Below, piece after piece: positions 28,181-35,273 of a stretch of 61,912 bases of DNA (position 1 is the first letter of the stretch; each line of letters begins with the position of its first letter). The notes beneath the pieces are model-generated. The model saw nothing but the letters and a program-made list of their open reading frames with translations. It made no database searches and was not told the DNA's origin. The translations under genes and the position numbers were made by a program. The stretch is from Rathayibacter rhapontici (GTDB taxonomy: Bacteria; Actinomycetota; Actinomycetes; Actinomycetales; Microbacteriaceae). The DNA is taken from contig NZ_MUKN01000017.1 in assembly GCF_001995175.1 (NCBI RefSeq), forward strand, positions 1-61,912. The letters are read 5' to 3'.

Positions 28181-28521
28181 CGGCGTCCGTTCTCGTCAAG
28201 GGTGGACAGGAAGTCGTTGTATGCCTTCGCCCTGTCGCGGAACCGGTCGCGTTGGCGCTTGGCCCATTCGCGGTGCGGCATGGCTTCGAGGGGTGACCAG
28301 GGGCAGACGGTGTCGTCGTCAAGGCGAACCATCATTGTCGCCTCGTTCTCCTTGGGCAGGCGTTCGACCGTCCCGTACTCGGCGATCAGGTCGACGTAGT
28401 TTCGGCGCTCGTACCCTGCGCGGACGACACGTTGGTCTTCCCAGAATGTGAAGATTCGGTCCTTGTCCACGAAGTGATTCTTGCCAGGTCGGAAGCGGAA
28501 CGTTTTGCGCTTGTCGGTCAT
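28177..28521 (-). CDS. Phage protein of unknown function
   Basis: 114 residues from ATG 28521 with GGAG upstream. Basic and aromatic N-terminus (KRKTFRFRPGKNHFV), charged C-terminal helix (REWAKRQRDRFRDRAKAYND). No family recognised; coupled by ATGA overlaps on both sides. Confidence 0.6.
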   Translation of the reverse strand: MTDKRKTFRFRPGKNHFVDKDRIFTFWEDQRVVRAGYERRNYVDLIAEYGTVERLPKENEATMMVRLDDDTVCPWSPLEAMPHREWAKRQRDRFRDRAKAYNDFLSTLDENGRR

Positions 28522-28670
28522 CGGGTCTCCTTGAATGTGAACGCGCGCCGGTGTCTGCCACTAGCACTGACTTCGATCTGGTAGCCGGTGGCCATCTCAA
28601 TCAGGTATCCGGCTCCGTGCTCCCATGACCAGAAGATCTCGGTCACTTCGCCGTTGGGATCGCGGCTCAT
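28518..28670 (-). CDS. Phage microprotein
   Basis: 50 residues from ATG 28670, GGGAGGG site. IFWSWEHGAGYLIEMATGYQ suggests a small beta fold. Function unknown. Too short to identify; supported by ribosome site and tight packing. Confidence 0.5.
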   Translation of the reverse strand: MSRDPNGEVTEIFWSWEHGAGYLIEMATGYQIEVSASGRHRRAFTFKETR

Positions 28671-28783
28671 TCGACCCTCCCGAAGACTGCCGATACTCGG
28701 GTGATGATTCGGCAAACCCAGGTTTGGAAGGGCACCATGCCCTCGATGCGCATGCCGCAGTTGCCGCAGCGGTATCGCTTCAT
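28667..28783 (-). CDS. Zinc-ribbon microprotein
   Basis: 38 residues from ATG 28783. A single CGNCG pair near the N-terminus and one later Cys; the start overlaps the upstream stop as ATGA. Possibly a small zinc-binding regulator; unknown. Confidence 0.5.
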   Translation of the reverse strand: MKRYRCGNCGMRIEGMVPFQTWVCRIITRVSAVFGRVE

Positions 28784-28938
28784 CGGTTCACCTCTGAGGG
28801 CATGGTGGTGATGCGCCGGACAAGTGCCTCGTGGGCCATGCGATGAGTGCGCACGAGTAGGTCGAGGTCGTCGCGTGCGTAAGAGTGTTCTTCGTTGCCG
28901 CATGCGCACCGCCAGTAATAGCCGGACAGCTTGCTCAT
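28780..28938 (-). CDS. Small Cys/His zinc-binding protein
   Basis: 52 residues from ATG 28938. CACG near residue 11 and HRMAH near 32 form a probable Cys2His2 site. Overlaps both neighbours by the ATGA type. One of several zinc-finger microproteins in this operon. Confidence 0.55.
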   Translation of the reverse strand: MSKLSGYYWRCACGNEEHSYARDDLDLLVRTHRMAHEALVRRITTMPSEVNR

Positions 28939-29180
28939 GTCGTCTCCTGTTCGTGGTGAATCTTCGCGGCTTCCGCCATGCGCGCCATGAGCAGGGCGGG
29001 TTTCTCGGCGGTGGTGATTTTGCCGCCGTGGAAGTGAACTTCTGAGCCGATGAGTTGCCCTGGGTGGGCGGCGCGGTCGTAGGTGACGTCGTTCGGGTAC
29101 CACTTGACGGGGACGATCGCTGTGATCGCGTCGACTTCCACCCAGCCGTCGTCAACTTGCATGAAGGCTCGGTCGGTCAT
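28935..29180 (-). CDS. Phage protein of unknown function
   Basis: 81 residues from ATG 29180 with GGAG. MQVDDGWVEVDAITAIVPVK and EVHFHGGKITT suggest a small beta-sheet domain, with an Ala-rich C-terminal helix. No family assigned. Confidence 0.55.
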   Translation of the reverse strand: MTDRAFMQVDDGWVEVDAITAIVPVKWYPNDVTYDRAAHPGQLIGSEVHFHGGKITTAEKPALLMARMAEAAKIHHEQETT

Positions 29181-29266
29181 GTCGTCTCCTGTTCGTGTTG
29201 TTCGCGTATGTGGTCGCGGCAGAGCGACGGGACCGGGAAGTGTGCGGGACAGTGAGGGCACTTCAC
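29177..29266 (-). CDS. C2H2 zinc-finger microprotein
   Basis: 29 residues from GTG 29266. It fits CPHC-x12-H-x4-H exactly, a complete C2H2 finger with almost nothing else. It overlaps both neighbours (GTGA before, ATGA after), which supports translation. Nucleic-acid or protein binding is likely but unproven. Confidence 0.55.
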   Translation of the reverse strand: MKCPHCPAHFPVPSLCRDHIREQHEQETT

Positions 29267-29541
29267 AGGTTCGGCCACGCTTCAGTAGTCGAATCGGTGG
29301 TGGTGTGCGTCACGGTCGTGGTGCGCTCGCGAATCAGCGCTACAGGCTTGGCGGGCGCGTTCACCCTGGCGGCGCGTCCCATAGCGGCCATCTCAGCGAC
29401 GTGGAGGAGCATCGCTTCTCGGTGTATCGGCTCCTCGGTAAGCGCCTGCTCTCGGGTGTCGTAGGAGCCGTATCTGGTCCCGTCTGGCAGGACTGTGACC
29501 CAACGCACGTACTCGTACCGTGACTCTTCATCGACGGCCAT
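29263..29541 (-). CDS. Phage protein of unknown function
   Basis: 92 residues from ATG 29541 (GAGGAAG site). YEYVRWVTVLPDGTRYGSYDT suggests a beta hairpin, followed by helix and a Thr-rich tail. It is preceded by the hairpin at 29563-29601, so it may start a sub-transcript or be attenuated. Confidence 0.55.
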   Translation of the reverse strand: MAVDEESRYEYVRWVTVLPDGTRYGSYDTREQALTEEPIHREAMLLHVAEMAAMGRAARVNAPAKPVALIRERTTTVTHTTTDSTTEAWPNL

Positions 29542-29562
29542 GTGTCTTCCTCCTGGGGTATG

Positions 29563-29601
29563 CGGAAAGCCCGCCCTCCTTGTGGAGTGACGGGCTTTCC
29601 G
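29563..29601 (-). terminator. Hairpin between early genes
   Basis: Perfect 11-bp inverted repeat CGGAAAGCCCG / CGGGCTTTCCG with a 17-base loop in the gap between two early genes. No T-run follows, so it may be an attenuator or RNA-processing stem. Confidence 0.5.
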
Positions 29602-29615
29602 GCGGGTGGGGGTTA

Positions 29616-29879
29616 CTACTTGTTCCACGGATTCGCGGCATGGAAGTGGGTGAGGATGTCTTCCTCACTGGCGTTGTCGAAATCCCAGTCCTGGTTCTCC
29701 ATCGCCCGCTTTCGTTGGGCGGCTGCTTCTTCGAGTGCGTCTGCCCTTGCCTGCTTGAGCTGTCCGGCCAGCCACGAGGACGACAGGATCGCGTCGGCAA
29801 GGGCGTCGTGGAATGGAACGCCGATGCTGTGGTGCTCGAGCAGCACCGCCAGTTCGTCGCGCCCGTTCTCAGCCACCAT
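29616..29879 (-). CDS. Phage protein of unknown function
   Basis: 87 residues from ATG 29879. The acidic helical sequence VPFHDALADAILSSSWLAGQ plus a Lys/Arg/Gln helix is similar to small actinophage proteins of unknown role. It overlaps the upstream 58-residue gene by 11 bases. Confidence 0.55.
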   Translation of the reverse strand: MVAENGRDELAVLLEHHSIGVPFHDALADAILSSSWLAGQLKQARADALEEAAAQRKRAMENQDWDFDNASEEDILTHFHAANPWNK

Positions 29880-30045
29880 GAGCCGCCCCCTCGTTCGTCG
29901 TGCCTTTGATGGTCCCGGGCCGAATGACCACGTACTCCACCCCGGCCTCAGCGGCCATACCGATCGCTTCCCGGATGTCCTCGAATGTCGGGGAGCAGCG
30001 GACCGAGTGCTCACCCGTCCGCCAGTTCCAGTACTCCTCGAGCAT
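29869..30045 (-). CDS. Phage microprotein
   Basis: 58 residues from ATG 30045 with AGGAGGG upstream. FEDIREAIGMAAEAGVEYVV forms one amphipathic helix and a strand. Unknown. TGATG junction with the upstream gene supports coupled translation. Confidence 0.5.
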   Translation of the reverse strand: MLEEYWNWRTGEHSVRCSPTFEDIREAIGMAAEAGVEYVVIRPGTIKGTTNEGAAHGG

Positions 30046-30155
30046 CAGTAGCCCTCCTTCTGCCTCTGGTCGAGCAACTGTTGCGTGTGCTGAGCGAGTG
30101 CCCGGTCCGTCGTCGTGTCGATGAGGTGCTGCACGTACTCGACGTCGATGTCCAT
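30045..30155 (-). CDS. Phage microprotein
   Basis: 36 residues from ATG 30155: VEYVQHLIDTTTDRALAQHT and a charged end. One helix; unknown. Supported only by TGATG junctions on both sides and the packed layout. Confidence 0.4.
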   Translation of the reverse strand: MDIDVEYVQHLIDTTTDRALAQHTQQLLDQRQKEGY

Positions 30156-30259
30156 CAGGTGCCTCTCGTGTCGTGCCTGATCCCGATATCTCCGCCGGCT
30201 ATGTGGGCGGCGATGAGGAGGACGGCGAACGTGAAGAGGATGCGGGCGAGGAGGCTCAT
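30155..30259 (-). CDS. Single-pass membrane microprotein
   Basis: 34 residues from ATG 30259. One membrane segment (LLARILFTFAVLLIAAHIAG), then a charged tail. Function unknown. Such tiny membrane proteins in early regions sometimes modify host envelope or block superinfection; that is inference. Confidence 0.5.
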   Translation of the reverse strand: MSLLARILFTFAVLLIAAHIAGGDIGIRHDTRGT

Positions 30260-30372
30260 GCGTCCTCCGCCTCGAGTACTCGTTCGATTTGTCGGACTCC
30301 TTGCGGGGTGATCTCGCCCGCGTCGAGCAGGAGACGAAGGAGAGCGCGGAGGCGGGGATGCGTGGCGGTCAT
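30256..30372 (-). CDS. Phage microprotein
   Basis: 38 residues from ATG 30372: basic Leu-rich helix (RLRALLRLLLDAGEITPQGV) with an acidic end, like a fragment of a wHTH or dimerisation helix. Overlaps both neighbours by ATGA. Confidence 0.45.
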   Translation of the reverse strand: MTATHPRLRALLRLLLDAGEITPQGVRQIERVLEAEDA

Positions 30373-30569
30373 GCGTCGTCGTCCATCTCGGACTGCGCGA
30401 TTGCTTTCGCTTCATCGGCCAGGATCGATCGCACCTCGGCGCCCGAATAGGTCCGTCCGGGCTCGAACAGAGAGCGGGAGAGCATCACCGAGTTGGCAAC
30501 GGACGGTCGTAGCGCCCTCCAAATCAGTGGGCGCAACCACCTCGCGCGCTTGTCCCACCGGGCGGTCAT
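30369..30569 (-). CDS. Phage protein of unknown function
   Basis: 66 residues from ATG 30569. Basic N-terminal half (RWDKRARWLRPLIWRALRP), acidic C-terminal helix. No family seen; ATGA overlaps link both sides. Confidence 0.5.
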   Translation of the reverse strand: MTARWDKRARWLRPLIWRALRPSVANSVMLSRSLFEPGRTYSGAEVRSILADEAKAIAQSEMDDDA

Positions 30570-30946
30570 GCGTGTACCGGCTTCTGTTCCGGTGCAGGCC
30601 ATCCGACTGCGTAGTACCCGGGTGGCGGTGAGGGCCGGAGTTTTCCGCGTCGAAGCTTGCGGCCAATCGCGCGCGGTTTTCCTTTGGGGCGCCAGTACCG
30701 GACCCGAATGTGCTGACGACGAGCGGCTGCGAGAAGCTCCGGGGCCATGAGGTATTGCCGCTGAATACCAGTGTTCGCGTCGGTTGCGAGGATCACACCT
30801 CCCGGAAGCGCCTCAAATCCGCCGCCGGGCCACATCACGTAGACGGTGCCCCGACGCTCATGGACAGTCGCCCAGTCTGCAATCGTGAAGTGTGGCTCAT
30901 GCTCCACCTCGAACCAGATTGCTGCGGTTGCTGGGGCTTCAGTCAC
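30566..30946 (-). CDS. Phage protein of unknown function
   Basis: 126 residues from ATG 30946. Beta-rich centre (RGTVYVMWPGGGFEALPGGV, QRQYLMAPELLAAARRQHIR) and a basic Pro-rich tail. No recognised family. It follows the SSB gene after 11 bases, so it may act in DNA metabolism. Confidence 0.55.
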   Translation of the reverse strand: MTEAPATAAIWFEVEHEPHFTIADWATVHERRGTVYVMWPGGGFEALPGGVILATDANTGIQRQYLMAPELLAAARRQHIRVRYWRPKGKPRAIGRKLRRGKLRPSPPPGYYAVGWPAPEQKPVHA

Positions 30947-30957
30947 GGTCGGTCTCC

Positions 30958-31368
30958 TCAGAACGGCATGTCAGCGGGAACGGTGGATGTGGGTGCGAAC
31001 GCGTCGGGCTCCCAGTCGTTGACGGGACGCGACACCGGAGCTGCAGGCTGCTGCTGCTGTCGTCCGGTCTGCGCGAGCTCGACACTGGTGGCCTTCACGA
31101 CGAGGTCGTAGTACTTCTTCCCGTCGTGCTCTCGGGACTCGGTGACCTCAGTGCCGACGATGTTGACCCGGTCGCCCTTCCGGAACTGCGTAAGGTCCAG
31201 GTCGACGCCGTACGCGACCTTCACGGTGCGGAACGTGCGGCCATTGTCGACCCACTCGTCGCCGTCCTTCTTGCGGTGCGTCTCAGCCGTCTTCATGCCC
31301 CATGCCGGGTGCTGCTCGGCGTTCTTCGTCCAGCTTTCGACGAAGGCAGTGAAGGTGATGGATGCCAT
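30958..31368 (-). CDS. ssb: Single-stranded DNA-binding protein
   Basis: 136 residues. An OB-fold with FRTVKVAYGVDLDLTQFRKG and YYDLVVKATSVEL, a Gln/Pro-rich linker and an acidic C-terminal tip ending DMPF, the signature tail that recruits partner proteins. It protects single-stranded DNA in phage replication and recombination and fits with the exonuclease at 36,718-37,392. Confidence 0.85.
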   Translation of the reverse strand: MASITFTAFVESWTKNAEQHPAWGMKTAETHRKKDGDEWVDNGRTFRTVKVAYGVDLDLTQFRKGDRVNIVGTEVTESREHDGKKYYDLVVKATSVELAQTGRQQQQPAAPVSRPVNDWEPDAFAPTSTVPADMPF

Positions 31369-31377
31369 TGTTTGTCC

Positions 31378-31866
31378 TCAGTTCGTTCTTGCAAGAAGGT
31401 GGCGCCAGATCCGGCCAGCCACGATGTTGCTGATGGTGGGTGCAGAGACGCCGAACTCGTCGGCGAGGTCTTTCAACATGCGGCCAGCAGTGACTGCTGC
31501 GCGGATGCTTAGAACGTCTGCGTCGGTGAGTTTTGCGCGTCCGTGCGTGGCGCCTTTCGCCTTTCGGCCACGATCAATCGCGTCCTGCACGTTCTGCTGT
31601 TCCGTGCCCCAGTAGAGATGCGCTGGATTGACGCATGGCGGGTTGTCGCAGGTGTGGCAAGCGCGCTCCATCGAAGAGGACGGCTCTCCGGCTGCGCGCA
31701 CGAGGGCGAAGCGGGAGGCGATCATTCGGTGCTGCTGGTCGAGGCGGAAGCGTCCGTAGCCGTCGATAGTCCGACCCGCGGTCCACTCCCAGCACTCATC
31801 GGGCGCTCCGTGCGCGTACTTGGCGTCGAAACGCTGGTCGACGGTCAGTGTGCGGGTACCATTCAT
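31378..31866 (-). CDS. Free-standing HNH homing-type endonuclease
   Basis: 162 residues from ATG 31866. HNH_3 core HTCDNPPCVNPAHLYWGT followed by QQNVQDAIDRGRKAKG and a C-terminal HTH (LADEFGVSAPTISNIVAGR). It lies between ssb and a small early gene and has its own stem-loop leader, homologous to the methyltransferase leader. It is probably a mobile gene rather than part of the replication set. Confidence 0.87.
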   Translation of the reverse strand: MNGTRTLTVDQRFDAKYAHGAPDECWEWTAGRTIDGYGRFRLDQQHRMIASRFALVRAAGEPSSSMERACHTCDNPPCVNPAHLYWGTEQQNVQDAIDRGRKAKGATHGRAKLTDADVLSIRAAVTAGRMLKDLADEFGVSAPTISNIVAGRIWRHLLARTN

Positions 31867-31955
31867 GGCAACCCCTCCATTCGGTCAAGCGATTTGGTCG
31901 GGCGAGGCCCCGGGTTGAGTGTTGACGCACTCCCTGGGGCCGCTTCAATTCTAGG
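31867..31955 (-). promoter_or_regulatory. Stem-loop leader with -10-like TAGAAT
   Basis: TAGAAT (31953-31948) lies 6 bases before a bulged hairpin (31941-31906: 6-bp outer stem, inner stem, 6-base loop), then 39 bases with CAAATCG and GGAGGGG before the ATG. The same order and spacing occur at 35,130-35,212. No good -35 box is seen. Confidence 0.6.
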
Positions 31956-32247
31956 GCCTATTGACTGATATGACCTGCCTTTCGGCGTTCTTCTTTGATG
32001 CGTATTCGACTATGCGTTCTTCGGTCGCTCTTCGCCGATTGAGCCAGCCCGCGACTTCATTTACGCCGACTTCATCGAAACCCGACGGCGCCGGAAGAAG
32101 GTAGCGCCGCATCCGGTACTCCATGACGCGATCCTTGTGGCGTTCCCGAGAGTCTCGGTCAAGTCGCCCGCCCGGCCTTTCCGCTCGCACTGAATCGACG
32201 TCTAGGTCTGCGACGAAGCTCTCCCAGATCTGTTCGTGGTCAATCAC
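31951..32247 (-). CDS. Phage protein of unknown function
   Basis: 98 residues from GTG 32247 (AGAAGG site), overlapping the upstream stop by 8 bases. Very basic and charged; RRYLLPAPSGFDEVGVNEVAG suggests a helical DNA- or RNA-associated protein. No family assigned. Confidence 0.55.
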   Translation of the reverse strand: MIDHEQIWESFVADLDVDSVRAERPGGRLDRDSRERHKDRVMEYRMRRYLLPAPSGFDEVGVNEVAGWLNRRRATEERIVEYASKKNAERQVISVNRP

Positions 32248-32563
32248 CTTCTTGTTCCTCTCGTTGGCAGCGGGCGCAGATGGGCTCTAGGCGCGTCAGG
32301 ATGTAGCCGGGGTGACGGGAACACGTCGGGGCGCTTTCGATCGCTCTGGACGCAGCACGTAGCCGCTGGGCGCCACGTATGACGTGCGCCGGCATCAGGT
32401 ACTCCGTTGATTCGCGTCGATGCTGAATGATCGCCTGCCTTGCGAGGGTCACGTCGAGATGACCGAGCACCTCCATCCACGCCTGCACGGTCTCCGGTGC
32501 GACCGTGCGGTTGTCGATGATCGACGCGTACGTCAGGAGCTCGGAACACTCACGCGGGGTCAT
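32240..32563 (-). CDS. Putative phage replication accessory protein
   Basis: 107 residues from ATG 32563 (a TTG at 32605 is a weaker start). ASIIDNRTVAPETVQAWMEV and the PAHVIRGAQRLR segment match small helical proteins placed next to replication initiators in actinophages. The C-terminus has a possible zinc pair (C-x-R-H, CARCQ). Perhaps a helicase loader-type factor; inferred from context. Confidence 0.6.
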   Translation of the reverse strand: MTPRECSELLTYASIIDNRTVAPETVQAWMEVLGHLDVTLARQAIIQHRRESTEYLMPAHVIRGAQRLRAASRAIESAPTCSRHPGYILTRLEPICARCQREEQEGD

Positions 32564-32900
32564 CGGGTATCGGCTCCCACGGCCCAGCAACACGTCGCCT
32601 GACAATCACGTAGCGGTACGGCACCGTCTTGCGCTTTTCCACGGCGTTCTCGCGCTCCATCTCCTCGACTGCCTCCTCATGCGTCTTCCAAGGCCCGCCG
32701 CTTCCGGGCAACCCCGACCCGCGCTCTGCCACACGGAGCGAGTACTCCCACTCGGCATCACCGCGCTCGGAGGAAATGGCCCACTCGAGAGCGTCCGCGA
32801 GCTGATCTAGGAACGATCGGCCTAGGCGCGGATTGCGCTCGAGCCGTGCCGAACGTGACCGGGTCTCTCGCACCAATGCCCTTACCGTGTCGTCGTTCAT
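32550..32900 (-). CDS. Phage protein of unknown function
   Basis: 116 residues from ATG 32900, overlapping both neighbours. Charged helix then RYVIVRRRVAGPWEPIPDD. Position inside the replication group is the only functional hint. Confidence 0.55.
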   Translation of the reverse strand: MNDDTVRALVRETRSRSARLERNPRLGRSFLDQLADALEWAISSERGDAEWEYSLRVAERGSGLPGSGGPWKTHEEAVEEMERENAVEKRKTVPYRYVIVRRRVAGPWEPIPDDPA

Positions 32901-33748
32901 CCTTCGATCTCCTTCATCCTCTGTTCTTCTTCTTCGAGCCGCCGGAAGTAGTCGACGGTCGGCATGTTCTTCTGCGCCGCGGTCGGGCGAGGTTGGGTCG
33001 CGTTCGTCTGGTACTTCTTCGCGTTCCCCAGCCATGTCCTGAACGCGGCATCCCAGTCCCGCTGTCTTCGATCGTTCGCGGCCGCATGGTTCCGGAACTG
33101 CGACTCCTCATGGCGGATGTCGATGCCATGCAGGTCGCAGTACTCGTAGGCGGAGTTCGCGGGACCCCAGCCGTCAGGGAGAGGAGACTCGGGCTTGCGA
33201 CGAGTGGACTTCGACTCGGGCGCGCTCACACCTTCGTTAGAAGGTGTTGTCTCTGTCTCTGTCTCTGTCTCTGTCTCTGGGTTCAGTTTCGTTCGCGTTA
33301 TGTTCCCGCTCTGTTCGGCCCTGTTCGCGGTCTGTTCGATTGTGTTCGTCGTCTGTTCGTCGCTGTTCGACGCCTGTTCCGCTTTCTGGCGTCTGACCTG
33401 GCCAGACTTGCGACCCGCGTCAGCCTTCGCCTTGCTCACCGCGGCCCGCTTCTCCTCGATCTCCGCGCGCAGAGGGTGGTGCTTTTCGAAGTCGCGGATC
33501 TGCCAACCGTTCTCGACAGGCACCCACGAGGGTCTTTCGGGATCGTTGGCGCTCAGTTCGTCGGCCACGTCTTGCCCCCAACGACGCAGCACAATTCGCT
33601 TGTCGAGGAAACCGTCGGACATCATGCGGCGGGCGTAGAAGATGCCCTCGAAGAACGCTCGGAACGCTTCGTTGCTGAGGATGATGACTTTCGGGTGCTC
33701 GTCCATGCCGATGTCGAACGGGGCGTAGAGGCGGTCGTCCTTCGACAT
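32897..33748 (-). CDS. Phage replication initiation-type protein
   Basis: 283 residues from ATG 33748. The N-terminal ~110 residues resemble a winged-helix DnaD/replisome organiser domain (YAPFDIGMDEHPKVIILSNE, FEGIFYARRMMSDGFLD). A charged low-complexity middle includes an (ET)5 run, and the C-terminal part with AFRTWLGNAKK is typical of phage replication proteins. It probably loads the host helicase at the phage origin. Confidence 0.7.
   Translation of the reverse strand: MSKDDRLYAPFDIGMDEHPKVIILSNEAFRAFFEGIFYARRMMSDGFLDKRIVLRRWGQDVADELSANDPERPSWVPVENGWQIRDFEKHHPLRAEIEEKRAAVSKAKADAGRKSGQVRRQKAEQASNSDEQTTNTIEQTANRAEQSGNITRTKLNPETETETETETTPSNEGVSAPESKSTRRKPESPLPDGWGPANSAYEYCDLHGIDIRHEESQFRNHAAANDRRQRDWDAAFRTWLGNAKKYQTNATQPRPTAAQKNMPTVDYFRRLEEEEQRMKEIEG
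33249..33278. repeat. Hexanucleotide microsatellite (GTCTCT)x5 inside coding sequence
   Basis: Five tandem GTCTCT units encode alternating Glu-Thr in the linker of the replication protein. A 6-base unit changes length without changing frame. Confidence 0.85.
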
Positions 33749-34101
33749 CAGCGCATCACCCACTTGGTGCACTGTGGGCAGTGACGCTCGAGCGTGAAGC
33801 TGTCGACGATTGTGTCGGTGTAGGTGCTCGAGAAGGGGCGCTCGCGGGTCACGTTGTAGGCGGGTGAATCCTCGCGGATGCACCGCGCTTCTTCGAAGTG
33901 AGCAGATGCCCGATTCTCGTACTGAGCCACTTCAACGCGGACGGCATCGGGCTCCCACGCTGCGTACTCACGCCGGTGCTGCTGCAACCGGCGGAACACG
34001 TCAACGCTGAGGCCGACGTACAAGAACCGGCCGTCAGCGTCGAACGCCTTGTAGACGTCGTGGGGGAACTTGGCGAGCCTGCGCTGTGACTTGTTCAGCA
34101 T
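33748..34101 (-). CDS. GIY-YIG nuclease-like protein
   Basis: 117 residues from ATG 34101 (TGATG junction with the methyltransferase stop). VYKAFDADGRFLYVGLS is a GIY-YIG-type start (Y...YVG), followed by the conserved Arg in VFRRLQQHR and the Glu and SPAYNV at the end. A C-terminal CPQC pair may bind zinc. These nucleases act in homing, restriction or repair. Direct coupling to the methyltransferase is notable. Confidence 0.75.
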   Translation of the reverse strand: MLNKSQRRLAKFPHDVYKAFDADGRFLYVGLSVDVFRRLQQHRREYAAWEPDAVRVEVAQYENRASAHFEEARCIREDSPAYNVTRERPFSSTYTDTIVDSFTLERHCPQCTKWVMR

Positions 34102-35129
34102 CAGGCGACCCCGCCAAAGTCGAGCGGCGCCTCTTGGAAGCGTGCCCTCAGCGACAGGTCGAGGTATTCGCGGCTGATGTCGATGCCGACGTACTTTCGG
34201 CCGTGCTGTAGGGCGACCTGACCGGTCGTACCGGAGCCTGAGAACGGGTCGAGCACGGTGTCACCGACGCGCGACCCGGCGAGGATGCATGGGCGGATGA
34301 GGTCGGGCGGGTAGGTCGCGAAGTGCGCACCGGGGAACGGTGTCGTGGCGACGTGCCAGACATCGCGCTTGTTTCGCCCCTCGAGGTGCTTGAGTTTGTC
34401 GGCGTCAATCGACTTAGTGCCCCGGGCATCGACCGGCGATCCCTCCATCTGCCCCTTCGCGTAGGTCTTGTACCCAGCGGCGTAGCGGGCGGCGGATTCG
34501 GGGGCGGCTTCTTCGCGGATGGCTTTAGCGTCGTAGTAGTACTTCGCGTTCTTCGCCAGCAGGAAGATGTGCTCGTGTGCCTTGGTGGGCCGGTCCGTGA
34601 CCGACTCAGGCATGACGTTCTTCTTCGCCCAAATGATCTCTGAACGCAAGATCCACCCGTCCGCCTGCAGTGCGAACGCGACTCGCCACGGGATGCCGAT
34701 CAGGTTCTTCGGCGTGATGCCCTCAGTGGCGAGTGACTTCTTGAGCTTCTGCTGGCGGTCGGCGCGTCGGTCAAGTCCGGCGTCTGCCTTCCACTTCGCG
34801 CCGTTGATGTCGTGGTTGCCGTAGCCGCCGCCTGCGTACGAATCACCGAGGTTGAGCCACAGCGTTCCGTCGTCCGCGAGCACGTCGCGAAGTGCGGCGA
34901 AGACAGCGACGAGCGCAGCGACGTACTCCTCGACGGACTGTTCGGCCCCGATCTGCCCGTCCTCGCCATAGTCGCGCAGACCGAAGTACGGCGGCGACGT
35001 GACGATGGTCTGCACCGATCGCGGCGGGAGGGTCTTCGCCACGTCTGCGGCGTGTCCGTGGTGTAGCTCTAGGAGGCTGTCTCGGTAGTAGGGTTCGGGT
35101 CTCTGGGTGCTCGGTGCGGTACGCTCCAT
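34101..35129 (-). CDS. DNA methyltransferase, m4C-type (TSPPY)
   Basis: 342 residues from ATG 35129 (GGAGGG site). Catalytic motif IV TSPPYFGLRDYG, with the SPPY form typical of N4-cytosine enzymes, and the AdoMet-binding motif I DPFSGSGTTG near the C-terminus: permuted beta class. The middle carries the variable recognition part. No classical restriction gene lies beside it, only the GIY-YIG gene. It probably protects phage DNA from host enzymes, or works with the neighbour. It has the same leader as the HNH gene at 31866. Confidence 0.88.
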   Translation of the reverse strand: MERTAPSTQRPEPYYRDSLLELHHGHAADVAKTLPPRSVQTIVTSPPYFGLRDYGEDGQIGAEQSVEEYVAALVAVFAALRDVLADDGTLWLNLGDSYAGGGYGNHDINGAKWKADAGLDRRADRQQKLKKSLATEGITPKNLIGIPWRVAFALQADGWILRSEIIWAKKNVMPESVTDRPTKAHEHIFLLAKNAKYYYDAKAIREEAAPESAARYAAGYKTYAKGQMEGSPVDARGTKSIDADKLKHLEGRNKRDVWHVATTPFPGAHFATYPPDLIRPCILAGSRVGDTVLDPFSGSGTTGQVALQHGRKYVGIDISREYLDLSLRARFQEAPLDFGGVA

Positions 35130-35213
35130 AGCAGCCCTCCAATCGGTTCGATCGATTTGATGGGTCAGGCTCCGCGGATGTTCCACCATCCGTTGGAGCC
35201 GTTTCCATTCTAC
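35130..35213 (-). promoter_or_regulatory. Stem-loop leader with TAGAAT, homologous to HNH leader
   Basis: TAGAAT (35212-35207) then, 6 bases on, a hairpin at 35200-35168 (GGCTCC/GGAGCC outer stem, CGGATG/CATCCG inner stem, 6-base loop), then 38 bases containing CAAATCG and GGAGGG before the ATG. Confidence 0.6.
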
Positions 35214-35246
35214 GATATAAGTGTGGGATAAGCGCGGGATTAGGCC

Positions 35247-35273
35247 TATCGATAACGGCTATCAATATCGATA
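35247..35273. promoter_or_regulatory. Pair of TATCGATA palindromes upstream of methyltransferase
   Basis: Two identical 8-bp palindromes (35247-35254 and 35266-35273), 19 bases apart start to start, each followed by A(A/C)(G/C)(G/C)G-like bases. Further GATA motifs lie at 35227 and 35285. An operator for a dimeric regulator is plausible; inference only. Confidence 0.45.

Noticed and set aside
33249-33278. Tandem repeat as a CRISPR array
   Set aside because: Unit of 6 bases without spacers, inside a coding frame. No CRISPR array or cas gene was seen in the window.
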